NCBI GenBank assembly: GCA_012103325.1
Contig: WLWY01000011.1
Span: 91,562-155,561 of the forward strand
Source: Alphaproteobacteria bacterium
GTDB taxonomy: Bacteria; Pseudomonadota; Alphaproteobacteria; UBA8366; GCA-2717185
Reading direction: 5' to 3'
Length of the DNA stretch: 64,000 bases
Within the stretch, counting starts at the first letter, position 1. Every line of letters begins with the position of its first letter. Made by a program: the position numbers and the translations under genes. The notes under the pieces were generated by a model that saw nothing but the letters and a program-made list of their open reading frames with translations, was not told the origin of the DNA and ran no database searches. Of the stretch, positions 1 to 8,855 are shown piece after piece.

Positions 1-2101
1 AGCCCAAAATTGCGGCAACCGACCGTCCGACCACCGAATCGGTCAGACCAGCCTCGCCAGCTGCTTCAAGGGCCGCAAGAACTGATCCGCGGAGCAGAGA
101 TATGAATATGAAATCGTTAAAATGGCCCGCTTGAAGAGCGGCGTCCTGACGATTGTCAGTGAAACCCAAGACTTTACGACGGAGAATTTCGCGCTGATGT
201 TCCGGGTCTTTCATCCACCGGAGAATAGAGCTGACTAAAACAGTTGTCGCTGAACTGCGACCTTCGGCCGACAGACCCGCCAAGCGATTGATATCGCGAC
301 CGTAAGAACGAACATCACCACACGCGGCGCAGAACCGAAACTTGCCCGGTTGGAACCAAGCCGGAAAGCCTCCTGCTCCAACCGAACCGTCGAGGCAAAC
401 AAGATGCCGACGAAGGGCAGAAGCACGATACGCTCTCTTTAGTCGTAGCTCTCCAGATCGCGTTTCTTCGATCCAATCATCCGGATACTGACCAACTTCT
501 CCTGTAAAGGACGCCATTTCGTCGTTCGTGACTGGCGTAAGAAAGCCGGCAACATCGGCGTCCTCCTCCACTTCGCCATCGTCGTTGGTTACAGGGGTGT
601 CATCGATGTTTCGGGCAAAAAACGACGGTACGCCGTCTTCGACAACGAAACGAACGGGATGATGTTCCTGTCCACAATTTCGGCAGAAATACGTCGGAAA
701 CAGCCGCGCTCGTGTTTCTCTACCCGGGAGGAACACTTGGCCGTCAAAAGTGATATCCCGAATAGTTGGCGCTTCAATTGTGGCGAACAGCCTACCTGCT
801 CCCGAAATGAAGCGATGAAGGCGCACTGGGAAAAACGCTGGACCCTCTCCTCCACCACGCTCAATCTCAGGTTTTCCTGCGGCTTCGAGCGCGATCTCAA
901 GTTTTTTCCAACAAACCTCTACAGGAAGTCCGGCCTCCTCGGCGAGCTTCGAAGCTGCAGTCTCAAGATCGAGGGGAACCGCACGGCGAAGCAGAGCCCC
1001 GCTCTCGTCTTCATTTAGACCCAACGTCATTTCGATCCAGACCATGAACGGGTCGGTTTTGAGTTTGGCGTTTGACGCGCCCTCCGGGCCAAATCGCTTG
1101 ACGGCCGCTTTCAGCTCTTCCCGTGCAAAGTCTGTTTTTGAGCGCGTCGGATCGGTTGACCGTTCCAGTGTCTCTGTCACGACGGAATCGGGCGAAATCT
1201 GGACTGCGAAAAGCGTGCTGGCGACTCTCGCCACCTTCTGGCGTCGCGTCGCCTCATCCCCCTCGCTATCGCTTGCCATTGTTGCGGACGTGCCAATGCA
1301 CAAGAGCGGATGATCCGGACTTTCGAGTCGTTCCCGGACGCGGCGTACCAACATCGCAACGTCCGCGCCTTGGCGACCACGGTAAGTATGGAGTTCATCC
1401 AAGACTAGAAATTCGAGGTTCTCGCAATTCGCGATAACATCCTTATCCCGGTCACTTTGTCGGGTCAGGAGAAGTTCGAGCATCATGAAGTTCGTGAGCA
1501 ATATGTCTGGCGCGTGCCGACGAACGCCCTCCCGCTTTTCTTCACTTTCTTGACCCGTAAAGAGTTTGAAAGTTACTTTCTGTTCGAAGCCTGATCCTCT
1601 TACTCTTTTGTCAAGTTCCTCAAGTTGACTGTTGGCAAGCGCGTTCATTGGATAGACCACGATCGCCCTAGTCCTAGGAGGACTGCCTGCTGCTTTAGCT
1701 TTCAGGATGTGATCAATAATTGGCAGAAAATAACAAAGAGACTTCCCAGAACCTGTGCCGGTCGTAACAACGAAACTTTCGCGTTGATTTGCAAGTGTAA
1801 CCGCATCGAGCTGATGTTTGTGGAGCGTAAGCGAACGATCCTCTACCCCGGTAGGGGATGAGTCATCTCGAAAAATTTCAGCACACCCTGGATGCAGTTC
1901 GTTTTCATTTACCAGCTGTTTAACTGATTCTCCTGACCGGAACCGTGGATTAATTTGGACCATTGGTTCAGGCCAGAATTGACCACCCGCATATGCCTGG
2001 TCGAGTTTTGTACGCAGATCATCCGCACGAATATCCGTAAAGGACCGAGCAAATGTCATGTAGTCTTCGACAACATAACGATCCAAATCAAAGACTGTCA
2101 T
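1..2101 (-). CDS. DUF1998-type DEAD/DEAH-box helicase, 3' part cut by the window edge
   Basis: The minus-strand frame from ATG at 2101 stays open to the window edge, giving about 700 codons with no stop. Visible motifs: Walker A TGTGSGKS near residue 114, a DELH box (DExH) near 235, then GTSATM (motif III). A Cys-rich segment follows (CRNCGQEHH), then the motif GFTDNRQDAALQAGHFNDF typical of COG1205/YprA(MrfA)-like helicases with a C-terminal DUF1998 zinc domain. The N-terminus (MTVFDLDRYVVEDYMTFARS) matches the long versions found in phage-defence loci. DruE of Druantia and DISARM helicases belong to this broad group. The family translocates on nucleic acid using ATP. The exact system cannot be named because the rest of the gene and its downstream neighbours lie outside. 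Upstream lies an IS nest, so it may be the first gene of its operon. Confidence 0.8.
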   Translation of the reverse strand, partial: MTVFDLDRYVVEDYMTFARSFTDIRADDLRTKLDQAYAGGQFWPEPMVQINPRFRSGESVKQLVNENELHPGCAEIFRDDSSPTGVEDRSLTLHKHQLDAVTLANQRESFVVTTGTGSGKSLCYFLPIIDHILKAKAAGSPPRTRAIVVYPMNALANSQLEELDKRVRGSGFEQKVTFKLFTGQESEEKREGVRRHAPDILLTNFMMLELLLTRQSDRDKDVIANCENLEFLVLDELHTYRGRQGADVAMLVRRVRERLESPDHPLLCIGTSATMASDSEGDEATRRQKVARVASTLFAVQISPDSVVTETLERSTDPTRSKTDFAREELKAAVKRFGPEGASNAKLKTDPFMVWIEMTLGLNEDESGALLRRAVPLDLETAASKLAEEAGLPVEVCWKKLEIALEAAGKPEIERGGGEGPAFFPVRLHRFISGAGRLFATIEAPTIRDITFDGQVFLPGRETRARLFPTYFCRNCGQEHHPVRFVVEDGVPSFFARNIDDTPVTNDDGEVEEDADVAGFLTPVTNDEMASFTGEVGQYPDDWIEETRSGELRLKRAYRASALRRHLVCLDGSVGAGGFPAWFQPGKFRFCAACGDVRSYGRDINRLAGLSAEGRSSATTVLVSSILRWMKDPEHQREILRRKVLGFTDNRQDAALQAGHFNDFIFISLLRGSVLAALEAAGEAGLTDSVVGRSVAAILG

Positions 2102-2374
2102 TTATCACCTTCATCTAAGACGTTCTGTGTCTATGATTTTTTAAATTATCAAGTTTCTAGATAAAGTCTCAGAAACAACCCCTCAAACACTAAAACGGGA
2201 AACGTAGGAGCATCGGCCCCCTCGGCGTAGCCGACACCAGCAGTCCTTCGGATCTCACATTATTCAATACATGGCGAACACAGCGTTGTCACGTTAAGCG
2301 CTCTGACCTCGATCTTTCTGCCGTGCAGCAACCAGGATCCCGATAATCTCCTTGACACGTTATCGCTTTCCACC

Positions 2375-3179
2375 GGCACTGTCAGAGGAACGTGGGCGTG
2401 CCAGAAAATTCGGGTCGCCTGTGGTTTCAAGCGGCAATTTGACGCCATTCAGCGAGGGCGGCCGATCGGCTGAGTTTGAAGTTTTGGCGGCTGTGAAGAT
2501 GACGTTCCTGGTTAAAATGGTTGTGGACCGAAGCGTGGATTGAGGCGATTTTCTGGAGAGATTTCGCACTCCTGAACTTTGCCATCGCGCGCTCTCGTCG
2601 CCGGAACGGCTGGTGTGAATTTTCGGCTCGATTGTTCAGCCAGCGACCGGTCTCCTGGCGCTTGGCGTTTCCGATGATTTTCATTGCCGCCGGGTAGGAC
2701 CGAAGCAGATCTGTCACGATCACTTCCGGGCGACCGTATCGTTTCATCGCTTTGCGCAAAAACTTCAAAGCAGCCTTGCAATCCCGCCGTTTGGTGACGA
2801 ATGACTCCAGCACTTCGCCTTTGTGATCGACGGCTCGCCAGAGGTAGTGCGTTTCGCCATTGATCCGCACGAAAACCTCGTCCAAATGCCAGCGCCAAGA
2901 TGAAAACATTCGATGATGATAGCGCCGTTTTCGAATCTCCGCCGCAAATATCGGGCCGAACCGGTTCCACCAGGCGCGAACCGTTTCATGGCTAATATCG
3001 ATGCCGCGTTCGTGCAGCAAATCTTCGACCTGCCGCGGCGAAAGCGGATACCGGACATACATCATCACAGCCAAGCGAATGATCTCGGGGGACGTCTTGA
3101 AATATCGGAAGGGGTTTCTCATCCCAAAACGTAGCGAAACCGCGACCTTTAGCTCAAGCCCGTTTCCTCTGACAGCCCC
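2375..3179 (-). mobile_element. IS6-family insertion sequence, about 805 bp
   Basis: The ends are imperfect inverted repeats: GGCACTGTCAGAGGAA at 2375-2390 and, reverse-complemented, GGGGCTGTCAGAGGAA at 3164-3179 (14 of 16 match). The length and single transposase fit IS6. The 8-bp flanks (TTTCCACC and AGCGTTAG) are not a target duplication, so the copy arrived by, or later took part in, recombination. It sits inside an older IS6 remnant. Confidence 0.75.
2427..3122 (-). CDS. IS6-family transposase (DDE)
   Basis: 231 residues from MRNPFRYFKTSPEIIRLAVM, the usual start of IS6 transposases. A longer frame exists upstream to 3239 but would run through the element's end. The domain order is an N-terminal helix-turn-helix (LSPRQVEDLLHERGIDISHETV) followed by the DDE catalytic core. 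The catalytic residues are Asp in WHLDEVF, Asp in VIVTDLLRSY and Glu in NNRAENSHQPFRRRER. All three are present and there is no frameshift, so it could be active. IS6 enzymes move by replicative cointegrate formation. Confidence 0.93.
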   Translation of the reverse strand: MRNPFRYFKTSPEIIRLAVMMYVRYPLSPRQVEDLLHERGIDISHETVRAWWNRFGPIFAAEIRKRRYHHRMFSSWRWHLDEVFVRINGETHYLWRAVDHKGEVLESFVTKRRDCKAALKFLRKAMKRYGRPEVIVTDLLRSYPAAMKIIGNAKRQETGRWLNNRAENSHQPFRRRERAMAKFRSAKSLQKIASIHASVHNHFNQERHLHSRQNFKLSRSAALAEWRQIAA

Positions 3180-3194
3180 AGCGTTAGTGCTCAC

Positions 3195-3437
3195 TGGCAC
3201 CTTGACGAGATGGTCATCAAGATCCGAGGCCGAAAACATTGGCTGTGGCGGGCGGTTGATGACGAAGACAAGGTGCTCGACTTCCTGGTTCAGCCACGGT
3301 GCTGCGCTCGATCGGCGAGGCGATTGTTGCGAAAGCTGTTAAAGAAGCATGGCTTAGTACCGAAACGCATCACCACCGACAAATTCAAATCCTATGCCGT
3401 CACCATTCGCAAAGAGCGGCCGTTAACGTGTCAATGC
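3195..3437 (+). pseudogene. IS6-family transposase fragment
   Basis: A plus-strand frame starts at the WHLDE catalytic motif and continues through IKIRGRKHWLWRAVDDEDKV and ITTDKFKSYAVTIRKERP. It is close to residues 78-160 of the intact transposase at 16195-16824. The N-terminus is missing. After RKERP the frame jumps straight into the element's terminal repeat, so the NNRAEN catalytic Glu region is deleted. It is a dead copy. Confidence 0.85.
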
Positions 3438-3441
3438 AATG

Positions 3442-3515
3442 TCAGGTGTTCTGGTCGTCCAGTCATCCGTCCCGCAAAAGGAAGATGCGGTCAAAGCAGT
3501 CGAATGTCTCGCTGG
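3442..3515 (-). pseudogene. C-terminal scrap of a LolD-like ABC ATPase gene
   Basis: About 75 bp aligns with the 3' end of the complete ABC ATPase gene at 33936-34643, starting exactly at the shared stop codon. On the minus strand it reads TFDCFDRIFLLRDG, then a TGA where the intact gene has Arg, then LDDQNT and the stop. The intact gene reads IFDRFDRIFHLRDGRLDDQNT at this place. The scrap begins 4 bp past the IS6 terminal repeat, so an IS6-linked deletion probably removed the rest of this second copy. Confidence 0.75.
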
Positions 3516-3903
3516 TATCGTGATCGGTAGTGAGGGTAGGATTTAAATCTACGACCTTCAGGTCATCGGTTCGATAGTTTGGAAAGTTCACTACGTCATA
3601 TCAATATGTTAACCCTGAACGACGTACGAAAGTCGCAAATAAATTGCATCGAGATGCGCACGGAATTCTTGGAATTGAGCGGCATTTGCGGGAATGGGTG
3701 ATAAACGGCCGACAATTCTCGTGATACCAAGCAATCCATTCGCTTTGGCCACCTGGTTCGCTCATCAAACCTGACGAACTCGGCTCGCCGTCAAGTTTTG
3801 ATTAGGGACGGAGAAAACAAAGTGGGCATTCTAAGCGACAAACAAGTAAGGTTTCCCAAGGTTCGGTCGATATTTGTTTTGGATCGTTCATAGGCCAGAC
3901 TGA
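3516..3903. other. Intergenic stretch without a supported gene
   Basis: 388 bp between the ABC scrap and the LysR gene. I see no supported reading frame. It presumably holds the LysR gene's promoter, but I cannot point to a convincing -35/-10 pair. Confidence 0.4.
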
Positions 3904-4809
3904 ATGAATGTCAAAGACCTGCAAACGTTCGTAACCGTCGTTCAGTCGGGAACCGTAACAGCCGCTGCAACTAAGTTGTTTCTGACCCAGCCTGCGGTCA
4001 GCAAAATCATTAGCGGCTTGGAAAATGAGCTGGAATTTGCGCTATTCGAGCGTCGTAAGCGCCGCCTCGAATTAACACAGGAAGGCGTCGCCTTTCTGGC
4101 CGAAGTCGAAAGTATGTTGAGCCGGTTCGACGAGCTCACCGATACGGCAGCTAACATCCGCCAAGGCCGGTTTTCGCGAGTCCGGATCGTCGCCATGCCG
4201 ACGCTCGCCTACGGTCTTCTCCCAACGGCGTTGAAAGCCTTTAGAGACAGGCACGACGACGCCTTGATCTCGGTCGAAGTCAGCAACCGCTCGGAGGTCG
4301 CCAGATGGGTCGCAACCCGTCAGTTCGACATCGGACTTGTCGCCTTGCCCGTTGCAAATCCGGCCGTTCTGTCCGAGCCTTTCATCAAGACGAAAACACT
4401 CGCCGCCCTGCCCGCGGGGCACCGGTTGGCGAGCAGAAAATCGATAGAGCTCGACGATTTGGCCGGCGAGTCACTGGTCGGTCTGAGCTCTGACTCCGTC
4501 ATGCAACGGCGCATCAACCGGCAGATCTCAGACAGTGCGAATAAAGCCACCCTGATGATAGACACAACGTCTCTTTTTGCGGTTTGTAACTTCGTCGCTT
4601 GCGGACATGGCTGCGGTGTCGTCGATCCGTTCACGGCCTTTGCAGCGAGATCGGACCGGATAGCGTTTGTGCCCCTTGACGCGGAAATCACCCTGGAATA
4701 CGGCCTCGTCAAACAGAAGGGCCGGGCGCCCGCACCAATGGTCGAGGAGCTTTCGGCAACCATCCAGGAACATGCTTTCGCAGTGGTTCAAAAAGACCTA
4801 TTGGCGTGA
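3904..4809 (+). CDS. LysR-family transcriptional regulator
   Basis: 301 residues, normal LysR length. The winged helix-turn-helix lies at residues 1-65 (DLQTFVTVVQSGTVTAAATK, then LTQPAVSKIISGLENELEFALFER). It is followed by the two-lobed effector-binding domain (VRIVAMPTLAYGLLPTAL, FDIGLVALPV, GCGVVDPFTAF). It converges on the minus-strand peptide-uptake operon, with only 3 bp between its stop and that of the CapA-like gene. It is therefore a likely but unproven regulator of that operon. The effector may be an amino acid or peptide product. No strong Shine-Dalgarno is visible; the start was chosen because it begins directly at the conserved LysR N-terminus. Confidence 0.9.
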   Translation: MNVKDLQTFVTVVQSGTVTAAATKLFLTQPAVSKIISGLENELEFALFERRKRRLELTQEGVAFLAEVESMLSRFDELTDTAANIRQGRFSRVRIVAMPTLAYGLLPTALKAFRDRHDDALISVEVSNRSEVARWVATRQFDIGLVALPVANPAVLSEPFIKTKTLAALPAGHRLASRKSIELDDLAGESLVGLSSDSVMQRRINRQISDSANKATLMIDTTSLFAVCNFVACGHGCGVVDPFTAFAARSDRIAFVPLDAEITLEYGLVKQKGRAPAPMVEELSATIQEHAFAVVQKDLLA

Positions 4810-4812
4810 CCA

Positions 4813-5979
4813 TCAGGATGAAGACTCGGTAATTTCCAGCATTCGAAACCCGCCGGTCGCACGATCGGATTTCCGATAACCGGTCTTAAGGCCAACCTGA
4901 TTTGTGATATCCGCCATATAGCGGGTCATCTTCTCGCCTTCGGAGCTCGCGACGTCAACGGGGACAGGCTGGTTTTTTTCGTTGATCATACATGGGATCA
5001 AATACCGGTTCGTGCATGAGGCTTCATTGAATACACAAACCGCGATCGCCGTCATTCTGGCGTCCGGATGGAACGGCAGAAGCGGATACCCCGCTCTGGG
5101 ATAAATCGCATAGTCACCGGACTTCTTCAGCGTCTCGATACGCTGTGGACCGAGGGCTTGCTCCAAACCGGCCATATCGAAGGCAAAATGGCTGAGACCA
5201 TAGAAAATGGGTTTGCCTTTATAAACCTCGACGGCCCGCAACAGATGATGGTGATGACCAAGGATAATATCGGCGCCAAAATCGATAGCCGCGCGCCCAT
5301 AACTGAACTCGTAATCCATCAGTTCCGCAGGACGGATGGATTTCCCCCAATGAAAACTGACCGCAAGTGTGTCGCACTCCGCACCTGCAGATGTAATAAG
5401 TCCCTCCAGCGCGGCAAGATCTTCACGAAACGGGAAGGTATGAACGCTGGGGTCCGCACCTGGCTCAACCCGCCCGAAGGCTTCCGGGTGAATGAAATAG
5501 TGAGTGTGCGCCCGCATGGCGGCAATGCCAGGCACAGTTGCTCGGGCCTCGTAGCCCGCCGGAAATACCGATGCAAATGCGAGGAAACCGACCTTTCGCC
5601 CCGCTGCATGTATGAAAGCGGGTTTTCGCGCCGCCGCTATATTCTCTCCGGCGCCGACGGTCGAAATGTCCATGTCTGCGAGTGTACGAACGGTTTCCGT
5701 CAAACCATCATGCGATGCGTCAACGGCGTGGTTGTTGGCTAGAGACATCACATTGAAACCTGCCGTCCGAAGCAGACTCGCCCGATCCGGAGTAGCGATC
5801 AGACTGAACCCGCTGGCGGTTGGCGTCGTACCTAATCTGGAGGCATACGCACCCTCACAGTTTCCGAAAACGATGTCCGATGCGTCGAAAATTGGCTGAA
5901 CGAATTCGAATGCGTCAACGTTGTTCTCGTGATTGAGGAACACGTCACCGACGGCCGCGAGTGTCCATGAATCACCCAT
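4813..5979 (-). CDS. CapA-family (PGA_cap) metallophosphatase-like protein
   Basis: 388 residues of the CapA/PgsA calcineurin-like fold. The metal-site motifs are in order: VGDVFLN (residue 10), GNCEGA, SLANNHAVD, SFHWGKS and GHHHHLL. CapA homologues are linked to poly-gamma-glutamate synthesis or release, but many family members act elsewhere. No signal peptide or membrane anchor is visible here, unlike capsule CapA proteins. Its start overlaps the end of the upstream ATPase gene by 8 bp, so it is the last gene of the peptide-uptake operon. Here it may process a gamma-linked or phosphorylated substrate after import (inference). Confidence 0.85.
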   Translation of the reverse strand: MGDSWTLAAVGDVFLNHENNVDAFEFVQPIFDASDIVFGNCEGAYASRLGTTPTASGFSLIATPDRASLLRTAGFNVMSLANNHAVDASHDGLTETVRTLADMDISTVGAGENIAAARKPAFIHAAGRKVGFLAFASVFPAGYEARATVPGIAAMRAHTHYFIHPEAFGRVEPGADPSVHTFPFREDLAALEGLITSAGAECDTLAVSFHWGKSIRPAELMDYEFSYGRAAIDFGADIILGHHHHLLRAVEVYKGKPIFYGLSHFAFDMAGLEQALGPQRIETLKKSGDYAIYPRAGYPLLPFHPDARMTAIAVCVFNEASCTNRYLIPCMINEKNQPVPVDVASSEGEKMTRYMADITNQVGLKTGYRKSDRATGGFRMLEITESSS

Positions 5980-6967
5980 TGGCTTGCTCCCGTCCGGCGA
6001 AGTGGCACGCGGCGTAACGCTTGTTTCCCACTTTCCTTAGCGCGGGAACTTCGGTACTGCATCTTGCCGTCGCGTGCGGACACCGGGGATGGAAATGACA
6101 ACCCGACGGTGGATCGAGCGGCGACGGCCGCTCTCCCGCAACGATCTCAACGTCCCGGCTCCCGATCCCAATTTTCGGAACCGCCTGCAATAGCGCGACG
6201 GTATAGGGGTGTTCAGGCGCCTCGAATATTTCGCGCCGATCCGCCATCTCGACGATACGTCCCAAATACATGACCGCGACCCTGTCGCTCAACCTCTCGA
6301 CGACACCGAGGTCATGACTGATGAACAGATACGCAATACGCATCTCTTCGCGGAGATCAGCGAAGAGATTCAAAATTTGGGCCTGTATGGAAACGTCCAA
6401 CGCGGAGACGACCTCATCACAGATCAGAACCCTCGGCGACACCGCTAGAGCACGGGCAATACCGACCCGCTGACATTGCCCTCCTGACAATTGATGCGGC
6501 AGACGGTCACCGAATTCAGGCGTCAGCCCAACCATTTCCAAAAGCTCGTTGGTCCGGGACTCAAGATCGCCGTCCGGCACCATTTGATGAACATGCAACG
6601 GCTCCGTTATACATTGCCGTACCGTCCGGCGAGCATTTAACGAAGCGTAGGGGTTTTGAAAAATCATCTGCACGTTACGGGCCCAGTCACGTTTCTGGGC
6701 TCGGTCAAACGATGTCGGGTGGTCCCCGCCGAGCAGAATGTCGCCGGAAGTGGAAGGGATCAATCCTGCCAGGATTCGCCCGAGTGTCGATTTCCCGCAA
6801 CCCGACTCCCCGACCAGCCCAAGCACTTCGTTCTCTCCGAGATCGAACGTCACATCTTGTACGGCGTGGACGGTTTGCTCGGGCCTTCTCATCGCCTTGG
6901 ATATGAAGTCGCTTCCCGAGCTAAATTCCTTGCTGACGCCGCGCGCGCCCAAAACCGCCGTCGACAT
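5972..6967 (-). CDS. Peptide ABC transporter ATP-binding protein (DppF/OppF type)
   Basis: 331 residues. ATG at 6967 is chosen because it overlaps the upstream ATPase stop by one base (TGATG). An in-frame upstream extension would lie wholly inside that gene. The Walker A is GESGCGKSTL, the signature is LSGGQCQRVGIARAL and the Walker B is LICDEVVSALD. The C-terminal oligopeptide domain shows the cysteine pattern GCHFHPRCPHATARCS. The second ATPase of the pair is the preceding gene. Together they energise import of di- or oligopeptides through the inner membrane. Confidence 0.95.
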   Translation of the reverse strand: MSTAVLGARGVSKEFSSGSDFISKAMRRPEQTVHAVQDVTFDLGENEVLGLVGESGCGKSTLGRILAGLIPSTSGDILLGGDHPTSFDRAQKRDWARNVQMIFQNPYASLNARRTVRQCITEPLHVHQMVPDGDLESRTNELLEMVGLTPEFGDRLPHQLSGGQCQRVGIARALAVSPRVLICDEVVSALDVSIQAQILNLFADLREEMRIAYLFISHDLGVVERLSDRVAVMYLGRIVEMADRREIFEAPEHPYTVALLQAVPKIGIGSRDVEIVAGERPSPLDPPSGCHFHPRCPHATARCSTEVPALRKVGNKRYAACHFAGREQANG

Positions 6968-7986
6968 CACCGCATATCCTCCGCCGGATCGCCGGTTTCG
7001 TCTAACGGAAAAAAGCATCGGGCAAGGCGTCCCGATACGGCTCCCTGAAGACCCGGACGTTCCTGGCATTTTGGCTGTGCGTATTTACAGCGTGGACCAA
7101 ACTTACAGCCTGCAATTCGATCGACGGGCGTAGGAGCGAATCCGGGAATTTGAGGTAACCGCACCAGATCGCGATTATGTGCCGGAACCGATTGCAGCAA
7201 GCCATGGGTATAGGGATGTTTCGGTGCAGAGAGAACCTCGGCAGCCGTTCCTTCCTCGACGATCTGGCCCGAATACATCACCACCAGACGGTCCGCCAAT
7301 TCCGAAACGACGGCGAGATCGTGCGTAATCCAAATAAAGGCGGCCCCGGTCCTTTCACGTAACAACTTTATCTCTTGGAGTATCTGCGCCTGGGTCGTCA
7401 CATCGAGTGCGGTCGTCGGCTCGTCGGCGATAATCAAATCGGGTTCATTGAGCATCGCCATAGCGATACACACACGCTGCCGCATGCCGCCGGAAAGCTC
7501 ATGCGGATAGGCATTCAGACGCTCCTCGGGGGATGAGATACCAAGTTTTCCCAGTGCATCGCGACACCGGACACGAGCATCTCGCCTTGCAATCCTGTGA
7601 TGGGCTGCAATGACATTTTGCATTTGCTTTCCGATCCGCATGGTTGGAGACAGGGTTGTTAAGGGGTCCTGGAAGATCATGGAAATCCGGTTTCCACGAA
7701 TTTGCCGAATTTCATTGTCCGGCATTCGAGTCAAATCCCGACCCTCAAAAAATACACTGCCGTGGATGATTTCGCCCGGGGGCTCGACCAGTCCGAGTAT
7801 CGAAAGCCCGGCCACGGTTTTCCCAGATCCGGATTCGCCGACAAGTCCCAGTATCTCTCCTCTCTCTACCTCGAAATCCACATCATCGACGGCGCGCACC
7901 ATCGCAAAGCCAAGATCGAAATGCGTTGACAGGGACTGCACACGTAGCACGCGCGACGCTGTGTTCGACTTCGAATGTGCGGTCAT
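6967..7986 (-). CDS. Peptide ABC transporter ATP-binding protein (DppD/OppD type)
   Basis: 339 residues. It has Walker A GESGSGKTVAGL, signature LSGGMRQRVCIAMAM, Walker B LIIADEPTTALD and H-loop ITHDLAVV. The C-terminal domain has the cysteine cluster GCKFGPRCKYAQPKC, typical of OppD/DppD, where it binds an iron-sulfur cluster in some members. The start lies 8 bp after the permease stop and the end overlaps the next ATPase by one base, indicating translational coupling. Confidence 0.95.
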   Translation of the reverse strand: MTAHSKSNTASRVLRVQSLSTHFDLGFAMVRAVDDVDFEVERGEILGLVGESGSGKTVAGLSILGLVEPPGEIIHGSVFFEGRDLTRMPDNEIRQIRGNRISMIFQDPLTTLSPTMRIGKQMQNVIAAHHRIARRDARVRCRDALGKLGISSPEERLNAYPHELSGGMRQRVCIAMAMLNEPDLIIADEPTTALDVTTQAQILQEIKLLRERTGAAFIWITHDLAVVSELADRLVVMYSGQIVEEGTAAEVLSAPKHPYTHGLLQSVPAHNRDLVRLPQIPGFAPTPVDRIAGCKFGPRCKYAQPKCQERPGLQGAVSGRLARCFFPLDETGDPAEDMR

Positions 7987-7994
7987 ATTGCGTC

Positions 7995-8846
7995 TTACTT
8001 TTCGGATCTCGGGTTAATCAATTCACGCATGCGGTCGCCGATGATGTTGACGGCAACCATGAGCGCTATGAGCACCAACCCAGGATAAATCGATAACCAA
8101 TAGTTTCCGCTCAACATGAATGGGTAACCGTTGGCAATCAGAAGGCCCAACGACGGCTGGGTAATCGGGAGCCCGACCCCCAAAAACGAAAGGGTTGCTT
8201 CGATCGAAATGGCGGATGCGATTTCGACCGTCGCCAGGATACTGAGTGGCGCCATGCAATTTGGAAGTATATGGACGAACATTATCCGCGAGCGGCTGAA
8301 CGCCAGGCATTCCACCGCCTCGATATATTCTCGCTCACGCTCGACTAGCGCCGATCCGCGCACAGTTCGTGCGTAACGCGCCCACTGGACGGCAATTATG
8401 GCAATGATCACCTTGTCGATACCCGTTCCGACCAAGGCCACCAACATGAGGGCGATCAGAACCGCCGGGAAGGATAGTTGCATGTCAACGATCCGCATCA
8501 AAAATGCGTCGACCCGGCCGCCCAGGTAAGCCGATATCAGCCCGATCGCCGTGCCCAGTAAGAACGCAATGGCGGTGGATAGAAATGCTACGCCGAGACT
8601 GATGCGCAGGCCGTAGAGGATCGCGCTGAAAACATCGCGGCCCTGGTCGTCGGTTCCCAAAAGGAATAGGAATCCATCGGAATTCCGGCTCATTGGTGGC
8701 AGCCGAGAATCGAGGATAAACAGTTGCGCCAGGTCATAGGGGTCTTGCGGAGCGATCCACGGTGCGAGTAGTGCAAAGACGATCGCCGACGACAAAACAG
8801 CGAGCGAGACGCCCGCGTAGATGGATCGGGTAAATTCTTTTAGCAA
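7995..8846 (-). CDS. Peptide ABC transporter permease (DppC type)
   Basis: 283 residues with an N-terminal membrane helix, a periplasmic segment containing the family motif GTDDQGRDVFSAILYGLRIS, and then five further hydrophobic helices. The cytoplasmic coupling (EAA) loop is visible around EYIEAVECLAFSRSRIMFVHI. It pairs with the following DppB-type permease to form the channel. It is 8 bp from the downstream ATPase gene and 9 bp from the upstream permease. Confidence 0.95.
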   Translation of the reverse strand: MLKEFTRSIYAGVSLAVLSSAIVFALLAPWIAPQDPYDLAQLFILDSRLPPMSRNSDGFLFLLGTDDQGRDVFSAILYGLRISLGVAFLSTAIAFLLGTAIGLISAYLGGRVDAFLMRIVDMQLSFPAVLIALMLVALVGTGIDKVIIAIIAVQWARYARTVRGSALVEREREYIEAVECLAFSRSRIMFVHILPNCMAPLSILATVEIASAISIEATLSFLGVGLPITQPSLGLLIANGYPFMLSGNYWLSIYPGLVLIALMVAVNIIGDRMRELINPRSEK

Positions 8847-8855
8847 TCCAAAACT

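Larger units (their letters stand above)
2351..3437. mobile_element. Remnant of an older IS6-family element, interrupted by a second IS6 element
   Basis: The right boundary, 3423-3437 (TTAACGTGTCAATGC), equals the right end of the intact IS6 copy at 16926-16941. Near 2351, CTTGACACGTTAT resembles the matching left end. Only about 260 bp of the old element remains right of the inserted IS (3180-3437). It encodes part of a transposase, so the copy has a large deletion. The left end match is weaker than the right one. Confidence 0.55.

Noticed and set aside
3531..3600. tRNA-like string GACCTTCAGGTC followed by GGTTCGAT
   Set aside because: A short hairpin and a T-loop-like box are present but no acceptor or D arm can be folded.
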